Source: Methylomonas sp.
GTDB taxonomy: Bacteria; Pseudomonadota; Gammaproteobacteria; Methylococcales; Methylomonadaceae
Assembly: GCF_023228165.1 (NCBI RefSeq)
Contig: NZ_JALOBS010000010.1
Span: forward strand, 1-64,000
DNA length: 64,000 bases
Direction of reading: 5' to 3'
The position numbers and the translations under genes are program-made. The number at the start of each line of letters is the position of its first letter. Positions within the stretch are counted from its first letter, which is position 1. The notes under the pieces are model-generated. The model was given only the letters and a program-made list of their open reading frames with translations, was not told where the DNA came from and ran no database searches. Below are positions 40,067 to 49,538 of the stretch, piece after piece.

Positions 40067-41755
40067 TTAATGGGCGTGGGAGTCGCCTTCCAGTACGTGT
40101 TTGGTGATGTACCACTGTTGGATGATCGACAAACTATTGTTGCAGATCCAGTAGACGACCAAGCCCGAAGGGAAGAACAGGAAGAATACGGTGAAAACGA
40201 TAGGGAACATTTTCATTACCTGCGCTTGCAACGGGTCGATAGGCGCCGGATTCAGGCTTTGCTGAATTTTCATGGTGATACCGTACACAATCGGCAACAG
40301 GTAGAAGGGGTCTTGCGCCGATAAATCCTGTATCCACAGCATAAAAGGCGCCTGGCGCAGTTCCACGGTTTCGATCAGCACCCAGTACAGCGAAATAAAC
40401 ACCGGAATCTGTACCAGCATGGGCAAACAGCCGCCCAGCGGGTTGACCTTTTCCTTTTTGTACATGGCCATCATTTCGGTATTGAATTTCTGCCTGTCGT
40501 CAGGATAGCGCTCTTGCAGTTCTTTCAACTTGGGTTGAATCTTGCGCATTTTGGCCATGGACTGGAAGCTGGCTTTAGACAGCTTGAAGAACAAGGCTTT
40601 GATGAAGAAAGTGACGCCCAGGATAGCGATGCCCCAGTTGCCGACATAGTCGTAAATCTGGTTCAGCATCCAGTAAATCGGTTTGGCAACGATGGTCAAC
40701 CAGCTGTAGTCGACGGTCAGTTCCAGGCCGGGGGCTACTGCTTCCATCATGGGCTGAATTTTTGGGCCGACGAATATTTGCGCGTTGAAAATCCCGTCGT
40801 TGGCCGGTTGTACGCTGACATCTTGCGAGTAGGAGCCGATTACGAAGCGGCCTTCGTTGAGCGCTTTGGTGTAGAAATGGTTTTCCTGGTCGGCGGGCGG
40901 AATCCAGGCGCTGGCGAAATAATGCTGGATGAATGCGCTCCAGCCGCCTTGAGTGGCGACATCCAGGTTGCTGTCGACCATGTCGTCGTATTTGACTTTT
41001 TGGTATTTGTCTTTTTGGGTATAAACAACGCCGCCGGAATAGGTTCTGATGAAGTTGTTGCCGCTTTTGTCGCTGTGTTCGACGCGTAACAGCTGATTGT
41101 ATTGGCGGCCTGTCCAGGGTTTATCGGACTGGTTGCTGACTTTATGCGTCACATCGACAGCATAACTGCCGCGCTTGAACGTAAAAGTTTTGGTGATGCG
41201 CAGGCCTTGTTGGTTTGTCCAGGTCAAGGGAACGCTCAGCGCGTCCTGGCCTTCCCGCAGCTGGTAGCTGGATTTCTCGCTGTCGAACTGGGCATGGTGG
41301 TCGGGTACGCTGGCGGAGTCGCCGCTGGCAACCAAGCCGCTTTGAGCCAGAAACAGGTTGTCGGGATTGCTGTCGAACAAGCGGATGGGAGACAGATCTT
41401 TTTCCGGTGCTTGCATGCCAATCAGCTTGTAGGCCTTATTGACGTAGGTGTTTTCTTTTTCGTGCGGGTATTGCAGCAAGTCCAGATTGCGCAGGGTGCC
41501 GCCCTCAGGATCGATTTCCAGGGCAAATACGTCTGTTTTTACTGTGATGATGCGGGCGCTTGCAGCGTCCGCCGGCTGGCTTCCTTCTGTTTGGACAGGA
41601 TTTGCCGATGAGGCTATTTCGTTACCGCCGGCGACTAACGGGGTGTCGGAGACGATTGCTTGCGGTTTCGGGCCATAATCAATCTGCCATGATTCCCAAA
41701 GCATATAGGAGATCATCAGCATCGCCATGACAAGTATAAATCTAATGTTATCCAT
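40067..41755 (-). CDS. yidC: Membrane protein insertase YidC
   Basis: This 562-residue protein has an N-terminal membrane anchor, a large periplasmic beta-sandwich domain (about 60-340) and a C-terminal insertase core of five helices starting near residue 360, as in Gram-negative YidC. It inserts and folds inner membrane proteins alone or with SecYEG. yidD ends 2 bp upstream and mnmE follows by 9 bp. Confidence 0.97.
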   Translation of the reverse strand: MDNIRFILVMAMLMISYMLWESWQIDYGPKPQAIVSDTPLVAGGNEIASSANPVQTEGSQPADAASARIITVKTDVFALEIDPEGGTLRNLDLLQYPHEKENTYVNKAYKLIGMQAPEKDLSPIRLFDSNPDNLFLAQSGLVASGDSASVPDHHAQFDSEKSSYQLREGQDALSVPLTWTNQQGLRITKTFTFKRGSYAVDVTHKVSNQSDKPWTGRQYNQLLRVEHSDKSGNNFIRTYSGGVVYTQKDKYQKVKYDDMVDSNLDVATQGGWSAFIQHYFASAWIPPADQENHFYTKALNEGRFVIGSYSQDVSVQPANDGIFNAQIFVGPKIQPMMEAVAPGLELTVDYSWLTIVAKPIYWMLNQIYDYVGNWGIAILGVTFFIKALFFKLSKASFQSMAKMRKIQPKLKELQERYPDDRQKFNTEMMAMYKKEKVNPLGGCLPMLVQIPVFISLYWVLIETVELRQAPFMLWIQDLSAQDPFYLLPIVYGITMKIQQSLNPAPIDPLQAQVMKMFPIVFTVFFLFFPSGLVVYWICNNSLSIIQQWYITKHVLEGDSHAH

Positions 41756-41757
41756 TG

Positions 41758-41982
41758 TTATTTACTCAATTTTTCTGGAACAGGATCAATGCCGCCCTCG
41801 TGGAAGGGGTGGCATTTTAATAATCGTCGAAGCGTGAGGTAGGAGCCCTTGGCAGCACCATGCAGTTGAATAGCCTCCATGCCATAACTTGAGCAACTGG
41901 GATAGAAACGACATCTCGGTCCCAGTAGCGGGCTTATGAAGTATTTGTAAACCTTGATCAGGGTTATGAGCAGGAATCGCAT
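41758..41982 (-). CDS. yidD: Membrane protein insertion efficiency factor YidD
   Basis: This is a 74-residue protein of the YidD family, recognised by ISPLLGPRCRFYPSCSSY and the CHPFHEGGIDPVP segment. It helps YidC-dependent insertion at the inner face of the membrane. It overlaps rnpA by 19 bp and precedes yidC by 2 bp. Confidence 0.95.
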   Translation of the reverse strand: MRFLLITLIKVYKYFISPLLGPRCRFYPSCSSYGMEAIQLHGAAKGSYLTLRRLLKCHPFHEGGIDPVPEKLSK

Positions 41983-42332
41983 CGATCTACCAATTTAAGC
42001 CAATGCCTTTCCAATGACTTCCTCAAAATTTGCACGTCCGCATTTGCTGCGTCACCGCGCGCCAATACCACAATATCTATGTTGACAATCTGTTGTTTTT
42101 GTAAGCGAAAGCTCTCCCGGACAATTCTTTTTATGCGATTCCGTGCGACTGCTTTTTTAATGGCTTTTTTGGCGATGGCCAATCCCAGCCGCGGATGCGG
42201 CAAAGGACTGTTGATCGCTAGCACTGTAAAATACTTATCACTGGATTTTACAGGGTTTGAAAAGACATTTTTATATTCGGCGGGCGTCCTGAGCCGATAT
42301 AAATCGGGAAAACCGAAGTCTTCGGCTGACAA
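41964..42332 (-). CDS. rnpA: Ribonuclease P protein component
   Basis: This 122-residue basic protein binds the RNase P RNA for tRNA 5' maturation. The RNR motif region is seen in KKAVARNRIKRIVRESFR. The start is TTG at 42332, immediately after the rpmH stop, with no better ATG nearby. Weak starts are common for rnpA and help keep it below L34. It overlaps yidD by 19 bp. Confidence 0.94.
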   Translation of the reverse strand: MSAEDFGFPDLYRLRTPAEYKNVFSNPVKSSDKYFTVLAINSPLPHPRLGLAIAKKAIKKAVARNRIKRIVRESFRLQKQQIVNIDIVVLARGDAANADVQILRKSLERHWLKLVDRCDSCS

Positions 42333-42467
42333 TTAGACTGTCAAGGAAGCGCGGCCTTTCGCTCTGCGCGCATTGATCACTCTGCGCCCGCCTACAGTAG
42401 CCATTCTGGCACGGAAGCCGTGGGTTCTGGCGCGTTTAAGTTTGCTTGGTTGATAGGTTCTTTTCAT
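42333..42467 (-). CDS. rpmH: 50S ribosomal protein L34
   Basis: This 44-residue, strongly basic protein begins MKRTYQPSKLKRARTHGF, the invariant L34 N-terminus, and ends in RRAKGRASLTV. The start ATG is at 42467. It is first in the block and is driven by a strong promoter at 42511-42539. dnaA, which often lies divergent to rpmH, is not here. Confidence 0.97.
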   Translation of the reverse strand: MKRTYQPSKLKRARTHGFRARMATVGGRRVINARRAKGRASLTV

Positions 42468-42510
42468 GAGAGTTTGCCTTATTAAATAAAACGGATAAAA
42501 AAGGCTGCGG

Positions 42511-42539
42511 ATAATACGTGAACAGCTTCATACTGTCAA
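42511..42539 (-). promoter_or_regulatory. Sigma-70 promoter of rpmH
   Basis: On the minus strand a perfect -35 TTGACA (42534-42539) is followed after exactly 17 bases by TATTAT (42511-42516). The -10 lies about 44 bp upstream of the rpmH ATG, as expected for a highly expressed ribosomal-protein gene. Confidence 0.85.
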
Positions 42540-42626
42540 TTTGACTTGGTATTATCAAATTGGTAGAACATAGAGTACTGTATAAAAATAAGTGGGAATT
42601 TTCAACATAACAGCAGGAGTTTAGAC

Positions 42627-43019
42627 GTGAACAAATTCAACCGTTCGGTTTCATTAATGGCAGGGTTGCTATTGGCAGGCTGTGCGACAACTACAGGTTG
42701 GAGGCCTACCGTGGATACCTATAACGACAGGAATGCATATAGACTCGACCAGGATATGCAGGAATGCCAGCAACTGGCGTCGCAAGCCGCCAGCTCTTTC
42801 AAAGAGACGGCCACAGGAGCTGCTGTTGGCGGTTTGATTGGCGCTGCTGGCGGCGCGGCAATTGGCGCGGTGACCGGCAATCCGGGTAAAGGCGCGGCGA
42901 TTGGTGCGGCGGCGGGCGGCATAGGCGGCGGGGCCAAGCAAGGCATACAATCCGACGACGGCTATAAAAACGCTTACAGAAGTTGCTTAAGACAGCGTGG
43001 CCATACTGTCCTCAATTAA
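42627..43019 (+). CDS. Glycine-zipper lipoprotein
   Basis: This 130-residue protein starts with GTG at 42627 behind an AGGAG. It has a signal peptide with lipobox LLAGC. A glycine-zipper double helix (about 72-108, with repeated GAAxGGxxG patterns) is typical of small outer-membrane or periplasmic YMGG/2TM proteins. The C-terminus contains two Cys-flanked basic residues (RSCLRQRG). Divergent from rpmH. Function unknown. Confidence 0.82.
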   Translation: MNKFNRSVSLMAGLLLAGCATTTGWRPTVDTYNDRNAYRLDQDMQECQQLASQAASSFKETATGAAVGGLIGAAGGAAIGAVTGNPGKGAAIGAAAGGIGGGAKQGIQSDDGYKNAYRSCLRQRGHTVLN

Positions 43020-43317
43020 AGTTCCAGCCATCCTCGATTGCAGGTGATTGATGTCTCAGGTTATCTGCAATCGTTACCTTAGTTGCATTTGTAAAATTTC
43101 AATGTCTGGCGACTTTTAGCGCCTAAACAGCTGCTGTTTAACAGTCTGCTTTCTTTCGACGCGTATTCACTGATTTGATCAAACGTCGGCGGGTGTATTT
43201 TTTACCTGGGGTATGACGCTTTTGGGCATGGGTACCGGTTATTTTGCATAAAACAGGATGCGAGTTAGTTTTTTTGATAAAAAGACCTAAAATTTATCAG
43301 GAATATAACAATAAGGT

Positions 43318-43869
43318 GTGGACATGAAACCCGGTATTACCCCCAATAACACAGAATACAAATTGGCCGAGGAAGACTTTATAGTCTCCAAAACGGACAA
43401 GTCCGGTCGGATAACCTATGCCAACCGGATATTTATGGAAATAGCAGGCTATCCGGAACATCAATTACTAGGCGTACAACATAACATCATACGTCATCCC
43501 GACATGCCGCGAGGGGTGTTTCGGTTTATGTGGGATACCTTGAAGTCCGGCGAGGAATTTTTCGGGTTTGCCAAAAACCTCTGTGCCGATGGCGGCTTTT
43601 ATTGGGTCTTTGCCAATATCACGCCGGACTATGACAAAGATGGAATATTACAGGGTTACTATTCCGTGCGGCGTAATCCGCCGCGCTCGGCGCTTGAAGT
43701 CATTACCCCGGTTTATAACGAAATGTTGGCTATAGAAAAAAACAGTTCCGTCAAGGAGGCGCCTGTTCAGTCGCTGGAGTACCTTTTCGATGTAGTCAAA
43801 CGAACCGGGTCCAAAAGTTACAACAACCTGGTGCTGCAGCTGTATAAACCCAACGGAGTATCGAAATGA
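43318..43869 (+). CDS. PAS-domain protein, Aer-like sensory half
   Basis: This soluble protein of about 183 residues has one PAS domain (about 20-130). The ITYANRIFMEIAGY and HNIIRHPDMPRGVF segments match the FAD-binding PAS of the Aer aerotaxis receptor. No membrane segment or signalling domain follows. The stop overlaps the downstream chemoreceptor start by 4 bp (ATGA), so the two genes look like a split Aer receptor. The start is GTG at 43318 or ATG at 43324. Confidence 0.85.
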   Translation: MDMKPGITPNNTEYKLAEEDFIVSKTDKSGRITYANRIFMEIAGYPEHQLLGVQHNIIRHPDMPRGVFRFMWDTLKSGEEFFGFAKNLCADGGFYWVFANITPDYDKDGILQGYYSVRRNPPRSALEVITPVYNEMLAIEKNSSVKEAPVQSLEYLFDVVKRTGSKSYNNLVLQLYKPNGVSK

Positions 43870-45338
43870 GCAGAGTCAGCGCTAATATTCCGTTTTTGAA
43901 AACCCGGGTAAACTACGCAGTTGCGGGTATCTTGTTTTTCGCGCTGGCACTGTTTGCCTATTGCCTGATGGCGCAGGGTTTTTCCTGGGTTGCGTTGGCT
44001 TTGACTATTCCGAATCCCGTCATCGCATGGTACATCTGGAAAACCGCCAAACAAAATCTGGATGTATTGGGGCGCATGGAAGACGTATTGAGATTGACTA
44101 ACCATGGGGAACTTTACCACCGTGTTACAGGCACCCGTGGTTTGGGCGAAGTAGGTAAGGTGGCTTGGGAATTGAACGAAACGTTAGATATCATCGAGTC
44201 GTATTTTAAGGAAATCAATACTTGTTTCAATGAGGCCGCCAAAGGAAATCATGATCGGTATGCCTTGGGAGACGGGTTACCCGGTTTGTTAAAGCAGTCG
44301 ACCAAAGACATGAACTCGGCATTGGAGCAAATGAATGAAAATGCCAAGTTGATGGTGAAAAGACGCCTATCCGCCGGCCTGCATTCTCTAAATACCGCTA
44401 ACCTGTCAGGCAATTTAAAGGCTTGTCAAAATGATCTGATTGGTATCACCGAACAATTGCAAAAGGTGGAAATCATTACCATGGAAACCGGCCGCAACGC
44501 CGATGACAGCCTGGATACCGTAGAGCAGATCAGTTCGTCATTGCAAAATATTAACGCCACGGTTCATTCGGTATCGGAAGTGATCAGCGATTTGATCAGC
44601 GATAGCAAAAAAATTACTGAATCATTATCCATGATCACCGGGATTGCCGATCAAACCAATCTGTTGGCATTGAATGCATCCATAGAAGCGGCCCGGGCCG
44701 GCGAACATGGCCGCGGCTTTGCCGTTGTCGCCGATGAGGTGAAAAATCTGTCGGAACATACTAAGAATGCTGCCTTGGAAGTGTCCAGAACGTTAAAGGC
44801 CTTTAACATGCGCGTCGGACAAATGCATCAGGAGGCGGAAAGCTCTTCGTCGTTATCGCAGGAGGTTATGCAGCAGGTCAGCTCGTTCAGGCACCAGTTT
44901 GCAGGGTTATCCGATTCGGCAAAGGCTTCTGTGGGGTACATTACCTATGCCAAGGATAAGTCTTTTGGCTTGTTGACCAAGCTGGACCACATTATCTACA
45001 AGCAAAACGGCTATATTGCGATCGAAAGCCATGACGATTGTCCGGAATACCGCGCCATTAAAATCGATAATCACAACTGTCGGCTGGGTAAATGGTATTA
45101 CGAGGGTATCGGCTATGAAAAATTCCGGACCACCGAAGCATACGGCCATTTGGAAATACCCCATCAGGATATACACAGAACCACGCAATTGGCCTATGAA
45201 ATTTCACGTGGAAATTGGGAAACCGATGCAGTGAAGCTGGATGAAATCATCAAACAAATGCATGCGTCGGAAGCGGCTAGCAATTTGGTCATGCAATACA
45301 TCGACGAGATGGTGGAAGAAAAAAATCGCTTGAAATAA
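43866..45338 (+). CDS. Methyl-accepting chemotaxis protein with C-terminal CZB domain
   Basis: This 490-residue chemoreceptor has two N-terminal membrane helices (about 18-60) with almost no periplasmic loop, then a HAMP-like region. The signalling hairpin (about 257-300) contains ADQTNLLALNASIEAARAG. The C-terminus (about 370-460) is a chemoreceptor zinc-binding domain with CRLGKWYYEG and flanking His residues. The missing ligand-binding domain is probably provided by the overlapping PAS protein. Confidence 0.92.
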   Translation: MSRVSANIPFLKTRVNYAVAGILFFALALFAYCLMAQGFSWVALALTIPNPVIAWYIWKTAKQNLDVLGRMEDVLRLTNHGELYHRVTGTRGLGEVGKVAWELNETLDIIESYFKEINTCFNEAAKGNHDRYALGDGLPGLLKQSTKDMNSALEQMNENAKLMVKRRLSAGLHSLNTANLSGNLKACQNDLIGITEQLQKVEIITMETGRNADDSLDTVEQISSSLQNINATVHSVSEVISDLISDSKKITESLSMITGIADQTNLLALNASIEAARAGEHGRGFAVVADEVKNLSEHTKNAALEVSRTLKAFNMRVGQMHQEAESSSSLSQEVMQQVSSFRHQFAGLSDSAKASVGYITYAKDKSFGLLTKLDHIIYKQNGYIAIESHDDCPEYRAIKIDNHNCRLGKWYYEGIGYEKFRTTEAYGHLEIPHQDIHRTTQLAYEISRGNWETDAVKLDEIIKQMHASEAASNLVMQYIDEMVEEKNRLK

Positions 45339-45341
45339 ATT

Positions 45342-45377
45342 AATAGCCCGGATAGCCCAATGGCTATCCGGGCTATT
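45342..45377. terminator. Bidirectional terminator hairpin
   Basis: A perfect 16-bp stem (45342-45357 with 45362-45377) and a CAAT loop lie between two convergent genes, 3 bp after the chemoreceptor stop and 1 bp before the stop of the minus-strand gene. The flanks are AT-rich (ATTATT) rather than a pure T-run. It probably serves both genes. Confidence 0.8.
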
Positions 45378-45378
45378 A

Positions 45379-48300
45379 TTATTCAGGCACTTTTGTCGGT
45401 TGTAGGTTAGCTTTCTTTTTCCAAATGCCGTCTTGGGCAAAACATGACCAGCCCCATTGCAGCCAATTCAATAGCGCCAGCGCCATCCACAAGGACCAAC
45501 CCAGCATCAGTATCCGATAAACCATCATCGGCACGGCTACCACGGTTGCGGTTGGCAAGCTGGGGCCGCTGTGATCCTGATACCAGTTCAAGTTTAGCGC
45601 CGTGGATTGATTGCCGGTAATTTGCATATCCGGCGCGCCGAGTAAGCCTTGCTGGACGGCGGCAAATAGCAATATTACCGCTGTCAGCGTCAACAGTCCT
45701 AAACCTACTTGCACCAAATTAAAATAAGTTGGCGAGGTTGGAGGGTATTTTGCCCGTGAACCCAGCGCAAACAGCCAAGCGATTACCAGCAGACCGGCTG
45801 CGATATGGATTTGGCTTAAGCCCAGCAGCAGCAGAAACCAATGCCGGGTTTTTAACGGGGTTAATGGGGTTTTGCCTAGTCCGATGGCCAATAACAGTAA
45901 CACGGCTACTAAACCCCAAATTAACGCGGCAGGGCCGAATTTTGGGCCGAAAGTGAATATCACCCAGCGATCCTGACCGTTAATTACTTGTATTTGGCTG
46001 TTGACGCTAGCGATGCCCAGGTCAACCGAAGGTGTGGTCAAGATGGTGGCCTGTTCGTTTTGCGTCTGCCAACTTAAGGATATTTGCTGCGCACCCGGCC
46101 TAATCGGCAGCGTGACGGTTAGGTCTTTTTGTCGGATAGGTTGGCTGACGCCGTCAATCGCGACGTTTTGCAGCACGGCTTGTGGCGGTAGTTGCACATT
46201 ATGCTGGCCGCCCTTGGAGCTGCGCATGTGCAAATTCAAACTGGCTTGCTGGCTGCGTTTACCGGGCTGAATGCTCAATTCGGTTTTGTCTATGGTCAGG
46301 GTTGGCCCGGGCACTGCGGCCGGCCGGCTGATTTGCAAGGTTACGCTCTGACCCGGCCAGGGTCGCCATTCGGGTAGCCAGGCCCCCTGTTGGTCTTGAT
46401 GGTGCACAACGGCAATGCCGCTGGTTTGTAAATGCCAGGTCGGGCTGACGTCGGCACGCCATAATTCGCTCCAAGCGGCATTTTCGGCGGCGGTTAACTG
46501 CAATTGTTCGCGTTTTTCCAATAGCGACTGCCATTCCAGGCTGGCTTGTCCGGCTGGTATGTTGACCAGGACTTTACCGTCTTTAACGTGAATTTTAGCG
46601 CTGGTGACGGCTTCTCCCGGAAGCAGTGGGAATTCTAAAACCACCGGGCTGTCGTTGCCGGCCAATTTGACAACCCGTGTGGCGACGCGCCAGTCCAGGC
46701 CCAATTGCAAGGTTCTTTCGATGCGTACAAAGGCCGGCATGGCGGTTTGCAGCAATTGTTTGGTTTGCCGAGTCGCTTCGGGGTTGAGGCGGGTAAATTC
46801 CAGTTGCGGGCCGGTTTTAGCGTCTTCGTATAACCCATCGACTCGCCATCCTTCGCTATCGATATGCGTTTGTTGCGGTTGCAAGGGTAAAGGCAGGGTA
46901 AATTTATACTGCGGCGTATGCCGGCCTTGCAACAAGACTTTATGCACACCCTCATCGACCCCCAACCAGAGTGAGCCATCGTTTTGTCTGACTAAAGCCT
47001 GGGCGGGATGACCGTCGGTAGTGATCTGTTCTGGAAACCACTGTTTCAATTGGGCAGGCAACGGCACGGCGACCGCTTCTTGCGCATGAATCGACAATTC
47101 TATTTGCATGCTGTCCGGTTTGATATGGATAGCCATGCTGGCGATTTGCGCACAGGAAGGCAAGCATTTCGGTGCTTGTAATAGCCGGGATTTTAACTGC
47201 TCCAGCAGGGCTTGATCGGGTATGTCCGCCCAGCTGTCATGGCCGGGCATCATCAATATCGGTACCAGCAACCAGACAGGCGCGGCCGGAAAGGTGATAC
47301 GCCATCGGTTGTTGACCAGACCCAGCATTTTTAAGGTCAGCAATGCCGCCAGCAAGGCTTGGGCAATATGCAGCAACAAAGTCCAGCCGGGTGACAAATA
47401 CCACAGCCGGATGGCCTGCTGGCTATCCACCGCGCCGTTCCAGACGAGTTGCACTGTTTGCCACTGCCATTGCGGCAAGCCCGGGCCGGTTTGCAGATTG
47501 GCCTCCGGATCAATACGATCGAAGTTGGTGGCGGAGCCGTCATCGCCGGCCATGCTGGAATAGGCCTTATTCATCATTTTTCGGGCTAAGCGTGGGGCGG
47601 GCGAGGCGGGCGGGGCCATGCTCAGTTGTTCCTCGGCAATGCCGCCGCTGAGTGCATCGCTCTCGGTATAATAATTGGCTTGAATCGGTTGCCAAGATCT
47701 TTCCAGTTGCGGGTAAATACCGATACGGATTTGCGCTATCATGAACGGCACCACGATTATGATCAGGCTCAGCCAGCAGAGATTGCGATACCACTTCACC
47801 CAGTGCGAAAAGCGGTTCGCCGGCAATACTTTTAATAATGCCAGGGCTGCGAGCGTATTCAGCCATATCCAACGTGGCGCCTCGGCCTCATGCCAGAACA
47901 AGGCTAGGCTAAACAGAGCCAGCAGCCCCCATTGCCAGCACCACAGCCGGCCGATGGCCAATGCCACGATCAACACCAAAAACAGGTCGAGCAAGGTCCA
48001 GCGGGTCAGCCAGCTATCGGGATCGTTGTCCACGCCGCTGACGGCCAGCAGACGCCAGCCGGGCGGGATATTTAATTCAGCCTGGGCCTGTTGAAAGGCT
48101 TGTTGCCAGCCGACGGCATTCAGCGTGCCGATGTGGTTGTCGATACGGCTATCGGCCTGTAATTGTATGGCGCCTCGGCGAACTTCGACGCCCTGCCGCC
48201 GATCGCCAAGCTGGGTTATCAATTGATTTTGCCCGTTCAGCAACACTTGTCCCAATGACGTATTAGGTAAAGCGTTCAAGCGCCAGTCGCGGGTCATTTT

Positions 48301-49407
48301 GCCGTTGATCCGGTCGCTAACAGTGTAACCGCCACCGTCGAAGTCCAGCCAGAGTTTGCGCTGTAAATTCAATTGATTGGGTTCGGGTTCGGGATCGCCT
48401 TGCCGGATCAAATTAAATTGCATGCTTTGCCCTTGTTTGATCTGATAGGTTGGTAGATGCCGCCATTCCGCCGGTAGGTTGGTTTGGCTGGCGTCTATGG
48501 CAGGCAAGCCCGTGACTTCCACCAGACGTAAGGCAGGCATGGCCTGAAATGCCCATAATTCGGATGCCGGCCAATTGGGGTCTTGAACGGCGAAGTCCAG
48601 TTTCAGCAGTGGTCGAGGGTGACGGGCTTGTAAGGTAATGCTCCAACTGCCGGGGCGGACCTGCAGCAACAGGCTGCCATCGGTTTCGATGCGGGCAGGC
48701 AGTGGGCTCTCGAGCCCAACCGGAATAAAGTCTGGTAACAATGCATGCGGCAAGCTGATTTCACGGGCCGTGCCGGAGATGTTTAATTGCAGGCGCGTAT
48801 TGATTTGTAAAGGGTTGTCGTCAATGACTTCTCTAAAGACTTGCAGGTCCTGACTATCCTGTTGAGTATCGGCTGAAGCGGACGGACCATGCAACCAGAT
48901 TGCGCCTTGCTCGATACGCGGATAGGCGATGGATTGGCGGTTTACGGATAATTGAACCAAACCGGAATTCTGGGCAACCGCAAGGCTTTCCGGCAGTTTA
49001 TCCCAGTTGAATTCGCCACTGACTTGATAATGACCGGCGGGCATCCGAATGGCCGGCTTGTTTTGGTGTTCTAGCACCGCAGCCGGCTGTTGGTTGACCA
49101 TCACCTGTTGCGGCCAATGCCGGTTGTCGCCGGGCAGGATGATCCAGTCGGGCTGATATAAGCGCCATGCGCCGCTAAATCGGCCATTGCGGTCCTGCAA
49201 TTCCAGCTTTAACGGGCCGGGCCAACTGCAGGTTTTCTGCTGAAAGTTGTTATGGAAAAACGGGCAGTCGAATTGGGTCTGATCGGCCAATACCCAAGAT
49301 ACCCAGGGTTTTAATGCGTCCGGCACGGTTTGGCTGTCAAACGCTGTTGCCAGATAAGGCCGACAAAATAGCAGCAGAAATATCAAAAATTTGCGGGCGT
49401 CAGTCAT
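45379..49407 (-). CDS. Very large membrane protein of unknown function
   Basis: This protein of about 1342 residues starts with a signal sequence. A long region that looks like a beta-sandwich-rich extracytoplasmic part follows. Grouped hydrophobic helices lie roughly at residues 480-600 and 700-740, and a second extracytoplasmic region runs to about 1150. Four or five helices end the protein. I recognise no catalytic motif and no family name. The ATG at 49407 starts the signal peptide better than the one at 49449. It is single-gene, ended by the hairpin at 45342-45377. Confidence 0.75.
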   Translation of the reverse strand: MTDARKFLIFLLLFCRPYLATAFDSQTVPDALKPWVSWVLADQTQFDCPFFHNNFQQKTCSWPGPLKLELQDRNGRFSGAWRLYQPDWIILPGDNRHWPQQVMVNQQPAAVLEHQNKPAIRMPAGHYQVSGEFNWDKLPESLAVAQNSGLVQLSVNRQSIAYPRIEQGAIWLHGPSASADTQQDSQDLQVFREVIDDNPLQINTRLQLNISGTAREISLPHALLPDFIPVGLESPLPARIETDGSLLLQVRPGSWSITLQARHPRPLLKLDFAVQDPNWPASELWAFQAMPALRLVEVTGLPAIDASQTNLPAEWRHLPTYQIKQGQSMQFNLIRQGDPEPEPNQLNLQRKLWLDFDGGGYTVSDRINGKMTRDWRLNALPNTSLGQVLLNGQNQLITQLGDRRQGVEVRRGAIQLQADSRIDNHIGTLNAVGWQQAFQQAQAELNIPPGWRLLAVSGVDNDPDSWLTRWTLLDLFLVLIVALAIGRLWCWQWGLLALFSLALFWHEAEAPRWIWLNTLAALALLKVLPANRFSHWVKWYRNLCWLSLIIIVVPFMIAQIRIGIYPQLERSWQPIQANYYTESDALSGGIAEEQLSMAPPASPAPRLARKMMNKAYSSMAGDDGSATNFDRIDPEANLQTGPGLPQWQWQTVQLVWNGAVDSQQAIRLWYLSPGWTLLLHIAQALLAALLTLKMLGLVNNRWRITFPAAPVWLLVPILMMPGHDSWADIPDQALLEQLKSRLLQAPKCLPSCAQIASMAIHIKPDSMQIELSIHAQEAVAVPLPAQLKQWFPEQITTDGHPAQALVRQNDGSLWLGVDEGVHKVLLQGRHTPQYKFTLPLPLQPQQTHIDSEGWRVDGLYEDAKTGPQLEFTRLNPEATRQTKQLLQTAMPAFVRIERTLQLGLDWRVATRVVKLAGNDSPVVLEFPLLPGEAVTSAKIHVKDGKVLVNIPAGQASLEWQSLLEKREQLQLTAAENAAWSELWRADVSPTWHLQTSGIAVVHHQDQQGAWLPEWRPWPGQSVTLQISRPAAVPGPTLTIDKTELSIQPGKRSQQASLNLHMRSSKGGQHNVQLPPQAVLQNVAIDGVSQPIRQKDLTVTLPIRPGAQQISLSWQTQNEQATILTTPSVDLGIASVNSQIQVINGQDRWVIFTFGPKFGPAALIWGLVAVLLLLAIGLGKTPLTPLKTRHWFLLLLGLSQIHIAAGLLVIAWLFALGSRAKYPPTSPTYFNLVQVGLGLLTLTAVILLFAAVQQGLLGAPDMQITGNQSTALNLNWYQDHSGPSLPTATVVAVPMMVYRILMLGWSLWMALALLNWLQWGWSCFAQDGIWKKKANLQPTKVPE

Positions 49408-49538
49408 ATTTATTGCTCCAATGAAGAATGCAAGGGCAAGTTTAGCCACAAATAGCGGTTAGAATATTCGTGAATAATAAATTGCAACAGCTGGATGAAG
49501 TTGCAACGCCGATTAAAACTGTTGAAGGGTACTCTTTG

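Noticed and set aside
42480..42626. Replication origin beside rpmH
   Set aside because: No DnaA-box cluster or dnaA; the segment is explained by the rpmH promoter and the upstream region of the lipoprotein gene.
43020..43317. Possible c-di-GMP riboswitch before the PAS gene
   Set aside because: Only a small 8-bp dyad is present; the conserved GEMM elements are absent.
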